Shown piece after piece: positions 43,007 to 51,287 of a DNA stretch of 64,000 bases. The notes under the pieces are model-generated. The model searched no databases, had not been told where the DNA came from, and saw nothing but the letters and a program-made list of their open reading frames with translations. This DNA comes from Streptomyces anulatus. GTDB lineage: Bacteria; Actinomycetota; Actinomycetes; Streptomycetales; Streptomycetaceae. The DNA lies in assembly GCF_014650675.1 (NCBI RefSeq), contig NZ_BMVK01000001.1:992001-1056000 (forward strand), given 5' to 3'. The position numbers and the translations under genes were made by a program. Numbering within the stretch: the first letter of the stretch is position 1; each line of letters starts with the position of its first letter.

Positions 43007-44071
43007 GTGTCGCTGTCCGTCCTCTTGGCCGCAGCCCCGTCTCCCGAGCCGGGCGGCTCGCTGGGCGAAGCCGCCGAACAGGCCGGGAACGCCGCGGGCT
43101 GGGTCGAGGAGAACTGGTCCACCTGGCTGAGCACCGGGTTGCGCATCCTGCTGATCGTGGCGGTCGCGATCACGCTGCGTTATCTGATCCGGCGCGCCCT
43201 GACCAATCTGATCGAGCGGATGAACCGCAGCGCCCAGGCGGTGGAGGGCACGGCGCTGGGCGGTCTGCTGGTGAACGCCGAGCGCAGACGTCAGCGCTCG
43301 GAGGCGATCGGCTCGGTGCTGCGCTCGGTGGCCTCGTTCGTGATCATGGGAACGGCCGCTCTGATGGTCCTGGGCGCCTTCAAGATCAATCTGGCCCCCC
43401 TGCTCGCCTCCGCCGGTGTCGCGGGTGTGGCACTCGGCTTCGGCGCCCGCAACCTGGTCACGGACTTCCTCTCCGGCGTCTTCATGATCCTTGAGGACCA
43501 GTACGGGGTCGGGGACACCATCGACGCCGGGGTGGCCTCCGGCGAGGTCATCGAGGTGGGGCTGCGCGTCACCAAGCTGCGCGGCGACAACGGCGAGATC
43601 TGGTACGTCCGCAACGGCGAGGTGAAGCGGATAGGCAACCTCAGCCAGGGCTGGTCCACGGCAGGGCTCGACGTCACGGTGCGCCCGACGGAGAAGCTGG
43701 AGCACGTCCGCGAGGCGATCACCTCGGCCGCCGCCACGATGGCGAAGGAAGAGCCCTGGTCGGAGCGGCTGTGGGGCCCGGTCGAGGTGCTCGGCCTGGA
43801 CGCAGTCCTGCTGGACTCGATGACGGTCCGGGTGACGGCCAAGACGATGCCGGGCAAGTCGCTCGGCGTGGAGCGCGAGCTGCGCTGGCGCATCAAGCAG
43901 GCGCTGGACGACGCGGGCATCCGGATGGTCGGCACGCTGCCGCTCCAGGTGGAGGGCGAGTCCACGGCGGACCCGACGGCCGCGATGGCGGCCCCGTCGG
44001 CGTACGCCTCGGCGACCTCCCCGCAGTCGCTGGCGGCGACCCCGATACCGCCGACGAACCTGAGCAAGTAA
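43007..44071 (+). CDS. MscS-family mechanosensitive channel
   Basis: A 354-residue small-conductance mechanosensitive channel. A long periplasmic/TM1 region (LRILLIVAVAITLRYLI) and TM2 (SFVIMGTAALMVLGAF) lead to the pore helix TM3 with LASAGVAGVALGFGARNLVTDFLSG, the MscS Gly/Ala packing signature. The beta domain starts at YGVGDTIDAGVASGEVIEVG, and the C-terminal 40 residues are Ala/Pro/Ser-rich. It releases solutes on hypo-osmotic shock. The GTG has GGAGG at 42994-42998. An extended hairpin ends transcription. Confidence 0.93.
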   Translation: MSLSVLLAAAPSPEPGGSLGEAAEQAGNAAGWVEENWSTWLSTGLRILLIVAVAITLRYLIRRALTNLIERMNRSAQAVEGTALGGLLVNAERRRQRSEAIGSVLRSVASFVIMGTAALMVLGAFKINLAPLLASAGVAGVALGFGARNLVTDFLSGVFMILEDQYGVGDTIDAGVASGEVIEVGLRVTKLRGDNGEIWYVRNGEVKRIGNLSQGWSTAGLDVTVRPTEKLEHVREAITSAAATMAKEEPWSERLWGPVEVLGLDAVLLDSMTVRVTAKTMPGKSLGVERELRWRIKQALDDAGIRMVGTLPLQVEGESTADPTAAMAAPSAYASATSPQSLAATPIPPTNLSK

Positions 44072-44080
44072 CCGCTTCCG

Positions 44081-44130
44081 CGACGCCCCCGGCCGCCTCC
44101 TGGACCCCAGGACGGCGGCCGGGGGCGTCG
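44081..44130 (+). terminator. strong nested-stem terminator after MscS gene
   Basis: A perfect 17-base stem (44081-44097 with 44114-44130) encloses a further TCCTGG/CCAGGA stem in the loop. It lies 9 bases past the stop. Confidence 0.9.
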
Positions 44131-44172
44131 CCGTGTCAGGTAACACTTTGATTGCCGGACGGGGGCCACCCA

Positions 44173-44202
44173 TTGACGGTGCGGTGACCTGCGCCCTACC
44201 GT
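44173..44202 (+). promoter_or_regulatory. promoter of the ROK sugar operon
   Basis: TTGACG (44173-44178) and TACCGT (44197-44202) are spaced 18 bases apart, about 80 bases before the ROK ATG and 13 bases upstream of a palindromic operator. Confidence 0.6.
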
Positions 44203-44215
44203 CCTCTCAACCGAA

Positions 44216-44230
44216 TAGGAAACTTTCCTA
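44216..44230. promoter_or_regulatory. ROK-family operator
   Basis: TAGGAAA and TTTCCTA form a perfect palindrome around a single C. The site would cover roughly +6 to +20 of the predicted transcript, a roadblock or promoter-blocking position. Such A/T-rich GGAAA-TTTCC palindromes are typical of actinobacterial ROK repressors, so autoregulation and control of the following operon are likely. Confidence 0.75.
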
Positions 44231-44285
44231 ACAGAGTTTCTCCGGAGCTGCTCCGGAGGTCCTGACAGAGGGCGGTGCATCCACG

Positions 44286-45509
44286 ATGGCGGGAACCACT
44301 CCCGGCGCTCCCGGCACTCCGGGCACACCACGGGTGCTGCGGGCCATGAACGACCGGGCCGCCCTCGATCTGCTGCTGGAGCACGGGCCGCTCTCCCGGA
44401 CCCGGATCGGGAAGCTGACGGGCCTCTCCAAGCCCACCGCGTCCCAGCTCCTGGCCCGGCTGGAGGCGGCCGGTCTGGTCGTCGCCACCGGGACCAGCGA
44501 GGGGCGCCCCGGGCCCAACGCGCAGCTCTACACGGTGAACGCGCGGGCCGCCCATGTGGCCGGGCTCGACGTGAACGGGCGGCGCATCGTCGCCGCCGTC
44601 GCGGACGTGACCGGGCGGACCGTCGGGGAGTTCGAGCTGGCGACCCCGGGCCGGCGCGCCGACAGCGTGGTGCGCCAGGTCGCCGACGCGCTGGACGGGG
44701 CGGTGAAGGACGCCGGGCTCACCCGCGCCGACGTCCACCGGCTCGTCATCGGCACGCCGGGCGCCTTCGACCCGGGCACCGGACGGCTGCGGTACGCCTC
44801 GCACCTGCCCGGCTGGCACTCCCCCACCCTGCTGGACGAGCTGGCCGCGTTCCTGCCGATGCCGGTGGAGTACGAGAACGACGTCAACCTGGTCGCCGTC
44901 GCCGAGCAGCGCCTCGGCGCCGCCCGCGGCCACGAGGACTTCGTCCTCCTGTGGAACGAGGAGGGCCTCGGCGCCGCCCTCGTCATCAACGGCCGGCTGC
45001 ACCGCGGCTTCACCGGCGGCGCGGGCGAGGTCGGCTTCCTGCCGGTGCCGGGCACCCCGCTCGTGCGCCAGGTCGTCAAGGCCAACAGCGGCGGCTTCCA
45101 GGAGCTGGCGGGCGCCCAGGCGGTGCCCCGGCTCGCGAAGGCGCTGGGCGTCGACACCCCGCAGCAGCCGTACGCGAAGGTCGCCGCCGAACTGCTGGCG
45201 CGGGCGGCCGACGCCTACGAGCGGGACGAGGCGCTCACCGAGCTGCTGCGCCAGTACGCCCAGCGGCTCGCCACCGGCCTCGCCTCCGTCACCGCCGTCC
45301 TGGACCCCGGGCTGATCGTGCTCTCCGGCCAGGCGGTCGCGGCGGGCGGCGAGATCCTGCGCTCCCTGATCCAGTCCGAGCTGGCCGAGCTCGCCGCCTC
45401 CCGCCCCCGGCTCGTGGTCGGCGAGATCGACCGCACCCCCGTACTGCGCGGCGCCCTGGAGAGGGCGCTCGCCGACACCCGCGACGAAGTGTTCGACACC
45501 TCGCGCTGA
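44286..45509 (+). CDS. ROK-family transcriptional regulator
   Basis: A 407-residue ROK repressor. An N-terminal winged HTH (residues 20-75, LSRTRIGKLTGLSKPTASQLLARLEAAGLV) is fused to a sugar-kinase-fold domain with ATP/sugar segments VAGLDVNGRRIVAAVADVTG, EYENDVNLVAVAEQ and GFTGGAGEVGFLP. The zinc motif CxCGxxGCxE of many ROK proteins is absent, replaced by a VPGTPLVRQVVKANSGG stretch. An intact palindrome lies upstream. It heads the ABC/GH4/kinase operon and probably releases DNA when a sugar or sugar phosphate binds. Confidence 0.93.
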   Translation: MAGTTPGAPGTPGTPRVLRAMNDRAALDLLLEHGPLSRTRIGKLTGLSKPTASQLLARLEAAGLVVATGTSEGRPGPNAQLYTVNARAAHVAGLDVNGRRIVAAVADVTGRTVGEFELATPGRRADSVVRQVADALDGAVKDAGLTRADVHRLVIGTPGAFDPGTGRLRYASHLPGWHSPTLLDELAAFLPMPVEYENDVNLVAVAEQRLGAARGHEDFVLLWNEEGLGAALVINGRLHRGFTGGAGEVGFLPVPGTPLVRQVVKANSGGFQELAGAQAVPRLAKALGVDTPQQPYAKVAAELLARAADAYERDEALTELLRQYAQRLATGLASVTAVLDPGLIVLSGQAVAAGGEILRSLIQSELAELAASRPRLVVGEIDRTPVLRGALERALADTRDEVFDTSR

Positions 45510-45568
45510 ACCACGCTCCTCCCCCGTTCCCCGTCGTCTGCCTCTTCCCCGTCCCTGGGAGTTTTGTC

Positions 45569-46900
45569 ATGCGCACAAGCCGTCTCACCGCCACCGCTGT
45601 CGCCGTCGCCGCGATATCGGTACTCGCCACCGCGTGTACGGGCCAGTCCGAGGCCGGCGCCTCCGACGACCCGAACGCGAAGACCACGATCAACTTCTGG
45701 CACGGCTGGAGCGCGCCCGCCGAGGTGAAGGCGGTCAAGGACAACATCGACCGGTTCGAGAAGGCCCACCCGAACATCACGGTGAAGGTCTCCGGCAACA
45801 TCAACGACGACAAGCTCAACCAGGCGCTGCGCGCGGGCGGTTCGAACGGGCCCGACGTGGTCTCCTCCTTCACCACCGCCAATGTCGGCAAGTTCTGCTC
45901 GTCCGGCGCGTTCGCGGACCTGAAGCCGTTCATCGAGAAGTCGAAGCTCGACCTGGAGAAGACCTTCCCGAAGGTCCTCCTCGACTACACCCAGTTCGAG
46001 GGCAAGCGCTGCGCCCTGCCGCTGCTCACCGACGCCTACGGCCTCTACTACAACAAGGACGCCTTCGAGAAGGCCGGGATCACCGCGCCGCCGAAGACCA
46101 TGTCGGAGCTGGCGAGCGTCGCCAAGAAGCTGACGGTCGAGAAGGGCGACAGCTACGAGCAGCTCGGCTTCATGCCGACCTTCCACGGCTACGAGACCGT
46201 CGCCGACCACTACCTGTCCTCGTGGGACCACAAGTACTTCGACGAGAACGGCAAGTCCAACATCGCCAAGGACCCGGCGTTCGCGGAGATGTTCACGTAC
46301 CAGAAGAAGCTCGTCGAGGACCTCGGCGGCTACGACAGGCTGGAGAAGTACCGGGGCACGTTCGGTGACGAGTGGGGCGCCAAGCACCCGTTCCACACCG
46401 GGCAGGTGGCCATGCAGCTGGACGGCGAGTGGCGGCTCGGGATGGCCGAGGACACCAAGCCCGGCTTCGAGATCGGCGTCGCGCCGATGCCCGTCGCCGA
46501 CGACGAGGCGGACAGCTACGGCAAGGGCTTCCTCTCCGGCACCATCGTGGGCATCGCCCCGGCCAGTACGAAGCAGAACGCCGCGTGGGAGCTGGTCAAG
46601 TTCATGACCAGCGACACCGAGGCGGTCGTGGACTTCGCCAACGGCATCCGCAACGTGCCCTCCACCTTCGAGGCGCTGAAGTCCCCCGACCTGAAGTTCG
46701 ACCCGCGTTTCAAGACCTTCCTGGACATCGCGCAGCACCCGAAGTCCAACACCCCCGACGGGGCCGTCAACGGCTCCACGTACCAGCAGACGATCCAGGA
46801 CTTCGGCTACCAGTACGAGAAGGGCGCGGTGAAGGACCTGCAGGCCGGTCTGGAGAAGACCGCGAAGCAGATCGACACCGACATCGCCAAGGCCAAGTAG
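45569..46900 (+). CDS. ABC sugar-binding lipoprotein
   Basis: A 443-residue family 1 extracellular solute-binding protein. The lipobox LATAC with Cys near residue 23 anchors it to the membrane. TTINFWHGWSAPAEVKAV, NGPDVVSSFT, and the C-terminal FMTSDTEAVVDFANG match the oligosaccharide-binding cluster. It feeds the two permeases that follow after 6 and 3 bp gaps. No ATPase gene is in the operon, so a shared ATPase such as MsiK is expected to energise import. The ligand is likely a beta-glucoside or amino-sugar disaccharide, given the GH4 and kinase genes. Confidence 0.92.
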   Translation: MRTSRLTATAVAVAAISVLATACTGQSEAGASDDPNAKTTINFWHGWSAPAEVKAVKDNIDRFEKAHPNITVKVSGNINDDKLNQALRAGGSNGPDVVSSFTTANVGKFCSSGAFADLKPFIEKSKLDLEKTFPKVLLDYTQFEGKRCALPLLTDAYGLYYNKDAFEKAGITAPPKTMSELASVAKKLTVEKGDSYEQLGFMPTFHGYETVADHYLSSWDHKYFDENGKSNIAKDPAFAEMFTYQKKLVEDLGGYDRLEKYRGTFGDEWGAKHPFHTGQVAMQLDGEWRLGMAEDTKPGFEIGVAPMPVADDEADSYGKGFLSGTIVGIAPASTKQNAAWELVKFMTSDTEAVVDFANGIRNVPSTFEALKSPDLKFDPRFKTFLDIAQHPKSNTPDGAVNGSTYQQTIQDFGYQYEKGAVKDLQAGLEKTAKQIDTDIAKAK

Positions 46901-46906
46901 CCCCCG

Positions 46907-47848
46907 ATGACGACGCACACACTCCGCTCGAAGCGCCGCAGGTCGGCGCTGCGCACGGCGGCCTTCATGTCGCCGTGGCTGATCGGGTTCTCGGTCTTCT
47001 TCGTCTACCCGATGATCTCGACCGTCTACTTCTCCTTCACCCAGTACGACGGTTTCGGGGCGCCGGTCTTCAACGGGCTGACCAACTGGACGTATGTGTT
47101 CAGCGACTACCCGATGTTCTGGCCGTCGCTGCGCAACACGCTGTGGCTGGTCCTCGTCATGGTCACCTGCCGGGTCGTCTTCGGCCTCGGCATCGGGATG
47201 CTGATCACCAGGATCAAGACGGGGACCGGGGTCTTCCGGACGCTGTTCTACCTCCCCTACCTGGCCCCGCCGGTCGCCGCGACGCTCGCGTTCGTCTTCC
47301 TGCTCAATCCCGGCACCGGGCCGGTCAACGCGATCCTCGGGGACCTGGGGCTGCCGACGCCGGGCTGGTTCAACGACGCCTCCTGGTCCAAGCCGGCGCT
47401 CACCATGCTCGCGGTGTGGGGCATCGGGGACCTGATGGTCATCTTCATGGCCTCGCTGCTGGACGTGCCGACCGAGCAGTACGAGGCGGCCGAGCTGGAC
47501 GGCGCGTCCGCCTGGCAGAAGTTCCGCTTCGTGACCCTGCCGAACATCTCGCCGATCGTGCTGTTCGCGGTGGTGACGGGCGTCATCCAGGCGATGCAGT
47601 ACTACACGCAGCCACTCGTCGCCGGAAAGGTCGCCTCGGGGGTCATCGGCGGCTCCGGCCAGTCCTTCGAACCCGGCTATCCCGACAAGTCGACACTGAC
47701 GCTCCCGCAGCTCGTCTACAACCTGGGCTTCCAGCGCTTCGACTACGGCGCCGCCTGTGTCGTCGCCCTCGTTCTGTTCGCCCTGGCCATGGCCTTCACC
47801 GCGCTGCTGATGCGGGGCCGCAACAACCTGATCCAGGCCGGTGACTGA
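46907..47848 (+). CDS. ABC sugar permease 1 (MalF type)
   Basis: A 313-residue inner-membrane permease with six helices. The MalF-type N-terminus (AAFMSPWLIGFSVFFVYPMIST) is followed by the EAA coupling loop EQYEAAELDGASAWQKFRFVTLPN, which binds the ATPase. Its ATG lies 6 bp after the binding-protein stop. It forms the transmembrane heterodimer with the next gene. Confidence 0.95.
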   Translation: MTTHTLRSKRRRSALRTAAFMSPWLIGFSVFFVYPMISTVYFSFTQYDGFGAPVFNGLTNWTYVFSDYPMFWPSLRNTLWLVLVMVTCRVVFGLGIGMLITRIKTGTGVFRTLFYLPYLAPPVAATLAFVFLLNPGTGPVNAILGDLGLPTPGWFNDASWSKPALTMLAVWGIGDLMVIFMASLLDVPTEQYEAAELDGASAWQKFRFVTLPNISPIVLFAVVTGVIQAMQYYTQPLVAGKVASGVIGGSGQSFEPGYPDKSTLTLPQLVYNLGFQRFDYGAACVVALVLFALAMAFTALLMRGRNNLIQAGD

Positions 47849-47851
47849 GCC

Positions 47852-48757
47852 ATGACCCAACTCCTCGAAAAGACCGCCACCGCCTCCTCTCCGGAGCGCT
47901 CCGGCCGGACCCCCGCCGCGCGCACCGCCCGCCGCAAGGCGCTGCTGCACTGGATCGCCGTGCACTCGCTCGGGATCGCCGCCGCGCTCTTCTTCGTGCT
48001 GCCGTTCGTCTTCGTGGTGCTGACCTCGCTGATGAGCGACCAGCAGGCGCTGACCCGCGACCTCACCCCGAACACCTGGGAATGGGGCAACTACGAGCGG
48101 GTCTTCAACACCCCGGGCTTCCTGACCTGGTGGCGCAACACCCTGCTGTACGCGGGCGTCGGCACCGTACTGACCGTCGTCTCGTCCGTCCCGGTGGCGT
48201 ACGCGCTGGCGAAGTTCCGTTTCCGGGGACGCAAGCTGTCGCTGATGCTCGTCATCTCGATGATGATGCTGCCGCCGCAGGTCGTCATCATCCCGATGTA
48301 CCTGTTCTGGGCGAAGCAGATGGACCTGTCCGGCACCTTGTGGCCGCTGATCATCCCGATGGCCTTCGGCGACGCGTTCTCCATCTTCCTGCTGCGGCAG
48401 TTCCTGCTGACCATCCCGAACGAGTACCTGGACGCCGCCAAGGTCGACGGCTGCGGTGAGTTCCGCACGCTGATGAAGGTCGTCCTGCCGATGGCCAGGC
48501 CCGGCATCGCGGCCATCGCCCTCTTCCAGTTCTTCGCCGCCTGGAACGACTACTTCGGACCACAGATCTACGCCTCCGAGAACCCGGCCGCCTGGACGCT
48601 CAGTTACGGCCTCGAATCCTTCAAGGGCGCACACCACACCGACTGGAACCTGACCATGGCCGCGACCGTTCTGGTCATGGCCCCCGTGATCGCCGTCTTC
48701 TTCTTTGCCCAGAAGGCATTCGTCGAGGGCGTCACACTGACCGGAGTAAAGGGCTGA
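47852..48757 (+). CDS. ABC sugar permease 2 (MalG type)
   Basis: A 301-residue permease with six helices after a 35-residue basic N-terminus. The EAA loop is EYLDAAKVDGCGEFRTLMKVVLP, and SSVPVAYALAKFRF and PPQVVIIPMYLFW are MalG-like. It starts 3 bp after permease 1 and ends with a TGA immediately before the GH4 gene (1-base gap), showing a single operon. Confidence 0.95.
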   Translation: MTQLLEKTATASSPERSGRTPAARTARRKALLHWIAVHSLGIAAALFFVLPFVFVVLTSLMSDQQALTRDLTPNTWEWGNYERVFNTPGFLTWWRNTLLYAGVGTVLTVVSSVPVAYALAKFRFRGRKLSLMLVISMMMLPPQVVIIPMYLFWAKQMDLSGTLWPLIIPMAFGDAFSIFLLRQFLLTIPNEYLDAAKVDGCGEFRTLMKVVLPMARPGIAAIALFQFFAAWNDYFGPQIYASENPAAWTLSYGLESFKGAHHTDWNLTMAATVLVMAPVIAVFFFAQKAFVEGVTLTGVKG

Positions 48758-48758
48758 C

Positions 48759-50024
48759 ATGAAGCTCGCAGTAGTGGGTGGCGGGTCCACCTACACCCCC
48801 GAACTGATCGACGGATTCGCCCGGCTGCGGGACACGCTGCCGATCGAGGAGCTGGTGCTCGTCGATCCGGCGGCCGACCGCCTGGACCTGGTGGGGGGTC
48901 TCGCCCGGCGCATCTTCGCCAAGCAGGACCACGCCGGGAGGATCACGACCACCACCGACATCGACGCGGGCGTCGCCGACGCCGACGCGGTCCTGCTCCA
49001 GCTGCGCGTCGGCGGACAGGCCGCGCGCGACAAGGACGAGACCTGGCCGCTGGAGTGCGGCTGCGTCGGCCAGGAGACCACCGGCGCCGGCGGCCTCGCC
49101 AAGGCGCTGCGCACCGTGCCGGTCGTCCTGGACATCGCCGAGCGGGTCCGCCGCGCCAACCCGGACGCCTGGATCATCGACTTCACCAACCCGGTCGGCA
49201 TCGTCACCCGGGCCCTGCTCCAGGCCGGGCACAAGGCCGTCGGCCTGTGCAACGTGGCGATCGGCTTCCAGCGGAAGTTCGCCCGGCTGCTGGACGTGAA
49301 CCCCTCCGAGGTGCACCTCGACCACGTCGGGCTCAACCACCTGACCTGGGAGCTGGGCGTCCGCCTGGGCGGCCCGGACGGCGAGAACGTCCTGCCGAAG
49401 CTGCTCGCCGAGCACGCCGACGCCATCGCCGACGACCTGCGCATGCCCCGGCAGGTCATCGACCGGCTCGGCGTCGTCCCCTCCTACTACCTGCGCTACT
49501 TCTACTCCCACGACGAGGTGGTCAGGGAGCTCGGCACCAAGCCGTCCCGGGCCGCCGAGGTCGCGGCGATGGAGAAGGAACTGCTCGCGATGTACGGCGA
49601 CCCGACGCTGGACGAGAAGCCCGAGCTGCTCGCCAAGCGCGGCGGCGCGTTCTACTCCGAGGCGGCCGTGGACCTGGCGGCCTCCCTGCTGGGCAACGGC
49701 GGCTCCCCGGTCCAGGTGGTCAACACCTACAACAACGGGACCCTGCCGTTCCTCCCGGACGACGCGGTGATCGAGGTCCAGGCCCGGGTCGGGCACGACG
49801 GCGCGACGCCGTTGGCCGTCCCGGCGCTGGACCCGCTGTACGCCGGTCTGATCGCCAACGTGACGGCGTACGAGGACCTCGCCCTGGAAGCCGCACTGCG
49901 CGGCGGCCGGGACCGGGTCTTCAAGGCGCTCCTCGCCCACCCGCTGATCGGCCAGTACGAGTACGCCGAGGGCCTCACCGACCGGCTGATCGCGCACAAC
50001 CGGGAGCACCTCGCGTGGGCGTGA
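48759..50024 (+). CDS. family 4 glycoside hydrolase (6-phospho-beta-glucosidase type)
   Basis: A 421-residue NAD- and Mn-dependent GH4 enzyme, cleaving glycosides by oxidation-elimination. The NAD motif is LAVVGGGSTYTPELIDGF; Cys164 (LCNVAIG) and His194 (LNHLTW) are the metal ligands. GH4 beta-type enzymes usually take 6-phosphoglycosides made by PTS uptake, but here uptake is by ABC transporter and a sugar kinase follows, so the substrate may be phosphorylated in the cell. The gene overlaps the kinase by 10 bp. Confidence 0.93.
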   Translation: MKLAVVGGGSTYTPELIDGFARLRDTLPIEELVLVDPAADRLDLVGGLARRIFAKQDHAGRITTTTDIDAGVADADAVLLQLRVGGQAARDKDETWPLECGCVGQETTGAGGLAKALRTVPVVLDIAERVRRANPDAWIIDFTNPVGIVTRALLQAGHKAVGLCNVAIGFQRKFARLLDVNPSEVHLDHVGLNHLTWELGVRLGGPDGENVLPKLLAEHADAIADDLRMPRQVIDRLGVVPSYYLRYFYSHDEVVRELGTKPSRAAEVAAMEKELLAMYGDPTLDEKPELLAKRGGAFYSEAAVDLAASLLGNGGSPVQVVNTYNNGTLPFLPDDAVIEVQARVGHDGATPLAVPALDPLYAGLIANVTAYEDLALEAALRGGRDRVFKALLAHPLIGQYEYAEGLTDRLIAHNREHLAWA

Positions 50025-50989
50025 ACGTGTCGGTCGTCGCCATCGACGCGGGCAACAGCAAGACCGACGTGGCACTGATCGGCGAGGACGGCACGGTGCT
50101 GTCCACGGCGCGCGGCGGCGGCTTCCAGCCGCCCGTGGTCGGGGTGGAGGCCGCGATCGACGTGCTGGCCGCCGCGCTGGATCGGGCGGTCGCGGAGCTG
50201 CCGGCTCCGCCCACCCGGTCCGGCCATGTGTCCGCCTGTCTGGCCAACGCCGATCTGCCGGTCGAGGAGGCCGAGTTGGCCGTGGCACTGGAGAGCCGCG
50301 GCTGGGGCTCCTCGGTGGAGGTGCGCAACGACACCTTCGCGATCCTGCGCGCCGGGGTGGACGAGCCCCGGGGCGTCGCGGTGGTGTGCGGGGCCGGGAT
50401 CAACTGCGTCGGCATGACCCCGGACGGGCGGACCGCCCGCTTCCCCGCGATCGGACGGATATCCGGTGACTGGGGCGGCGGTTCGGGGCTCGCGGAGGAG
50501 GCGCTGTGGTTCGCCGCGCGCGCCGAGGACGGGCGCGGCGAACCGTCGGAGCTGGCCCGTGCGCTGCCCGGCCACTTCGGGCTCGACTCGATGTACGCGC
50601 TCATCGAGGCGCTGCACCGGGGAGGGATCCCGTCGGCACGGCGGCACGAGCTGACGCCGGTGCTGTTCGCGACGGCCGCCGGCGGGGACCCGGTGGCCCT
50701 CGCGCTGGTGGAACGGCTGGCCGACGAGGTGGTGGCGATGGCCTCGGTCGCGCTGAGGCGGCTCGGTCTGCTGGAGGAGGAGGTTCCGGTGCTGCTGGGC
50801 GGCAGTGTGCTGGCCGCGTGCCATCCGCAGCTGAACGACCGGATCGCCGAACTCCTCGCTTCACGCGCCCCGAAGGCCGAGGTGCGCGTCGTGTCCGAGC
50901 CGCCGGTGCTGGGCGCTGCGTTGCTGGGCCTGGACCGTACGGGTGCGGCGCCGGAGGTCCACCGGAGGCTGCGCGCGCAGTACGTCTGA
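50015..50989 (+). CDS. BadF/BadG-type N-acetylglucosamine kinase family protein
   Basis: A 324-residue ASKHA-fold kinase. The phosphate-1 motif is AIDAGNSKTDVALIGEDG, the phosphate-2/adenosine region VVCGAGINCVGMTPDGR, and a Gly-rich RISGDWGGGSGLAEEAL motif follows, as in human NAGK and related bacterial kinases. GTG at 50015 has GGAG 8 bases upstream and overlaps the GH4 end; GTG 50021 (GTGA overlap) is an alternative. It likely phosphorylates the imported sugar or the released monosaccharide. A terminator at 51018 follows. Confidence 0.9.
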   Translation: MGVNVSVVAIDAGNSKTDVALIGEDGTVLSTARGGGFQPPVVGVEAAIDVLAAALDRAVAELPAPPTRSGHVSACLANADLPVEEAELAVALESRGWGSSVEVRNDTFAILRAGVDEPRGVAVVCGAGINCVGMTPDGRTARFPAIGRISGDWGGGSGLAEEALWFAARAEDGRGEPSELARALPGHFGLDSMYALIEALHRGGIPSARRHELTPVLFATAAGGDPVALALVERLADEVVAMASVALRRLGLLEEEVPVLLGGSVLAACHPQLNDRIAELLASRAPKAEVRVVSEPPVLGAALLGLDRTGAAPEVHRRLRAQYV

Positions 50990-51017
50990 GAACCGGGACC
51001 GGTCGGGAATCGGCGGG

Positions 51018-51050
51018 GCGTCCCCTCACGCGATGCGCGTGGGGGGACGC
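51018..51050 (+). terminator. terminator after sugar operon
   Basis: A 14-base stem with one wobble (51018-51031 with 51037-51050), a 5-base loop, then TTCTCGTTCG. It separates the sugar operon from the PknG cluster. Confidence 0.8.
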
Positions 51051-51287
51051 TTCTCGTTCGTTCCCCGTACGGGTGAACGACCGGCGTACGAGGGGCGCGA
51101 GGGAACCGTTCGGGCTTCTGGAACGTGTACCTGATGGGAAGTCCGTTCGCTTATGGGGATGTATCCGGGCACGTTGTGCTGCTTGCCTTGATCGGCCGCG
51201 TCCGCCCTGATCGAATGCGGGGACTGATGACGGGGACGGGACGGGGACAGGACGGGACCCGCTGTCAGTGACCGAGGGGGAGGTCGA

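Noticed and set aside
44072..44285. Riboswitch in the ROK operon leader
   Set aside because: The region is explained by the MscS terminator, a promoter and a palindromic operator; no conserved aptamer elements are visible.
45215..48790. An 1,191-codon minus-strand frame across the ABC operon
   Set aside because: It is an antisense artefact of the permease and binding-protein genes, with no domains and no start site.
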